Shown here one piece after another: positions 5,245 through 6,008 of a stretch of 6,008 bases of DNA; position 1 is the stretch's first letter; each line of letters starts with the position of its first letter. Under the pieces are notes generated by a model, which worked only from the letters and a program-made list of their open reading frames with translations, made no database searches and was not told where the DNA came from. Both the position numbers and the translations under genes were made by a program. Source of the DNA: Candidatus Omnitrophota bacterium (GTDB lineage Bacteria; Ratteibacteria; UBA8468; B48-G9; DTJG01); assembly GCA_023818725.1 (NCBI GenBank), contig JAMWBX010000089.1, positions 1 through 6,008 of the forward strand, given 5' to 3'.

Positions 5245-6008
5245 ATGTGGAACGTCATTTACGCAGTCGTATTTGTTTTTTCATTTTGCTTTTCATTCTT
5301 GCTGGTTCCGCTGGCGAGAAGATTCGGCACTGCTTTTAGTATTCTCGATCATCCTTCACCAAGAAAAATACACTTCTTACCAACCCCCCTTACAGGCGGA
5401 ATAGCCCTTTATTTATCGATACTTGCAACAGTCATTGCCAGCCTGATGATAGGAAGACTTTTGCCAGCGAAATTTTCAGCATATTATGCCGGTGTGCCAT
5501 TGGTTCTGCCAAAATTGACAATTTTTCTGATAACTTTGGCGGTTGTTGTCGTAGCCGGATTTCTTGATGATATATTCCATTTCAGGCCCATTATAAAACT
5601 TTGCTTTCAAATACTATGTGGAATTGTAACATTTCTTGCAGGCATCAAGATTTCACTTTTTTCATCCAGTGTTCCAGTTCATCTTGTTCTTACAGTTGGA
5701 TGGATTGTAATGTGCATGAACAGTTTTAACCTTCTCGACCATGCAAATGGGCTAGCAGCAGGGGTTGCTTTTATTGCCGGCAGTATCTTTTTTTTCAATG
5801 CTGCCTTAAATGGACAGCTTTTTATATCAACGCTTCTTGCTTGTTTTCTCGGGGCTGTGCTGGGATTCTTGAGGTACAATTTCCCGAAAGGTACAATATT
5901 TCTCGGAGAGTGTGGAAGCAGTTTTCTCGGATACTTTATTGGATGTCTTGCAATAATGCAGACCTACTATAAATATCAAGCTCAACAAAGCTTTCTTCCT
6001 GCTTTGAG
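5245..6008 (+). CDS. MraY/WecA-family polyprenyl-phosphate sugar-1-phosphate transferase, 3'-truncated
   Basis: The frame is open from ATG 5245 to the window edge (254 residues seen; relatives have ~320-360). The family moves a sugar-1-phosphate from a UDP-sugar to a polyprenyl phosphate in the membrane, the first step for O-antigen, teichoic acid or other wall polymers. The visible part is very hydrophobic with several membrane segments, the first at ~3-23. Motifs appear in order: PRKIHFLPTPLTGG (39-52), FLDDI with the Asp pair D108-D109, NSFNLLDHANGLAAG (159-173) and RYNFPKGTIFLGECGS (210-225). The RK-H-P-P-GG motif favours the WecA-like branch over true MraY. Two usually acidic positions differ: N168 for Asp in DxxDG, and E222 for Asp in GDxGS. 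An in-frame TGA at 5239-5241 fixes ATG 5245 as first start, yet no good ribosome site precedes it. Sugar and final polymer cannot be told from this window. Confidence 0.85.
   Translation, partial: MWNVIYAVVFVFSFCFSFLLVPLARRFGTAFSILDHPSPRKIHFLPTPLTGGIALYLSILATVIASLMIGRLLPAKFSAYYAGVPLVLPKLTIFLITLAVVVVAGFLDDIFHFRPIIKLCFQILCGIVTFLAGIKISLFSSSVPVHLVLTVGWIVMCMNSFNLLDHANGLAAGVAFIAGSIFFFNAALNGQLFISTLLACFLGAVLGFLRYNFPKGTIFLGECGSSFLGYFIGCLAIMQTYYKYQAQQSFLPAL

Overview
The window looks like chromosomal DNA from a moderately AT-rich bacterium. All four clear genes lie on the + strand. The set is mostly housekeeping: a D-3-phosphoglycerate dehydrogenase, RNase Y, and a polyprenyl-phosphate sugar-1-phosphate transferase. 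A carbohydrate-active-enzyme-like protein precedes them. RNase Y and the divergent transferase suggest an uncultivated lineage, perhaps in or near the Omnitrophota/PVC groups. That placement is an impression from protein style, not a demonstrated assignment. I see no mobile element, CRISPR array, tRNA or rRNA.

Layout. Bases 1-1638 hold the 3' part of a gene for a glycoside-hydrolase-like TIM-barrel protein; its start lies outside the window. Bases 1639-1864 are non-coding and carry two candidate sigma70-type promoters exactly 50 bp apart. The nearer one (TTGACA-16-TAAAAT) is strong and leaves a leader of about 28 nt before serA. serA (1865-3433) ends in a compact intrinsic-terminator-like hairpin (3468-3487). 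The leader of rny (about 3488-3561) can form a 10-bp hairpin that takes up most of the rny Shine-Dalgarno sequence. rny (3553 or 3562 to 5130) encodes a complete membrane-anchored RNase Y. A 114-bp gap contains a possible 36-codon basic small ORF. A MraY/WecA-family membrane transferase starts at 5245 and runs off the right edge.

Function. SerA starts serine biosynthesis from 3-phosphoglycerate. RNase Y is the membrane-bound endonuclease that initiates mRNA decay. The transferase would make the first lipid-linked sugar of a cell-surface polymer. These are not one pathway, and terminator- and promoter-like signals suggest at least two transcription units.

The best candidates for new biology are regulatory. 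The rny translation start seems to be a non-canonical AUU (or a GUG buried inside its own Shine-Dalgarno), next to a hairpin that would mask the ribosome site. That is a plausible autoregulatory leader for an RNA-decay enzyme. Second-tier points are two changed acidic positions in the transferase, loss of the usual NAD-ribose-binding Asp in SerA, and the small ORF or start-stop element upstream of the transferase.
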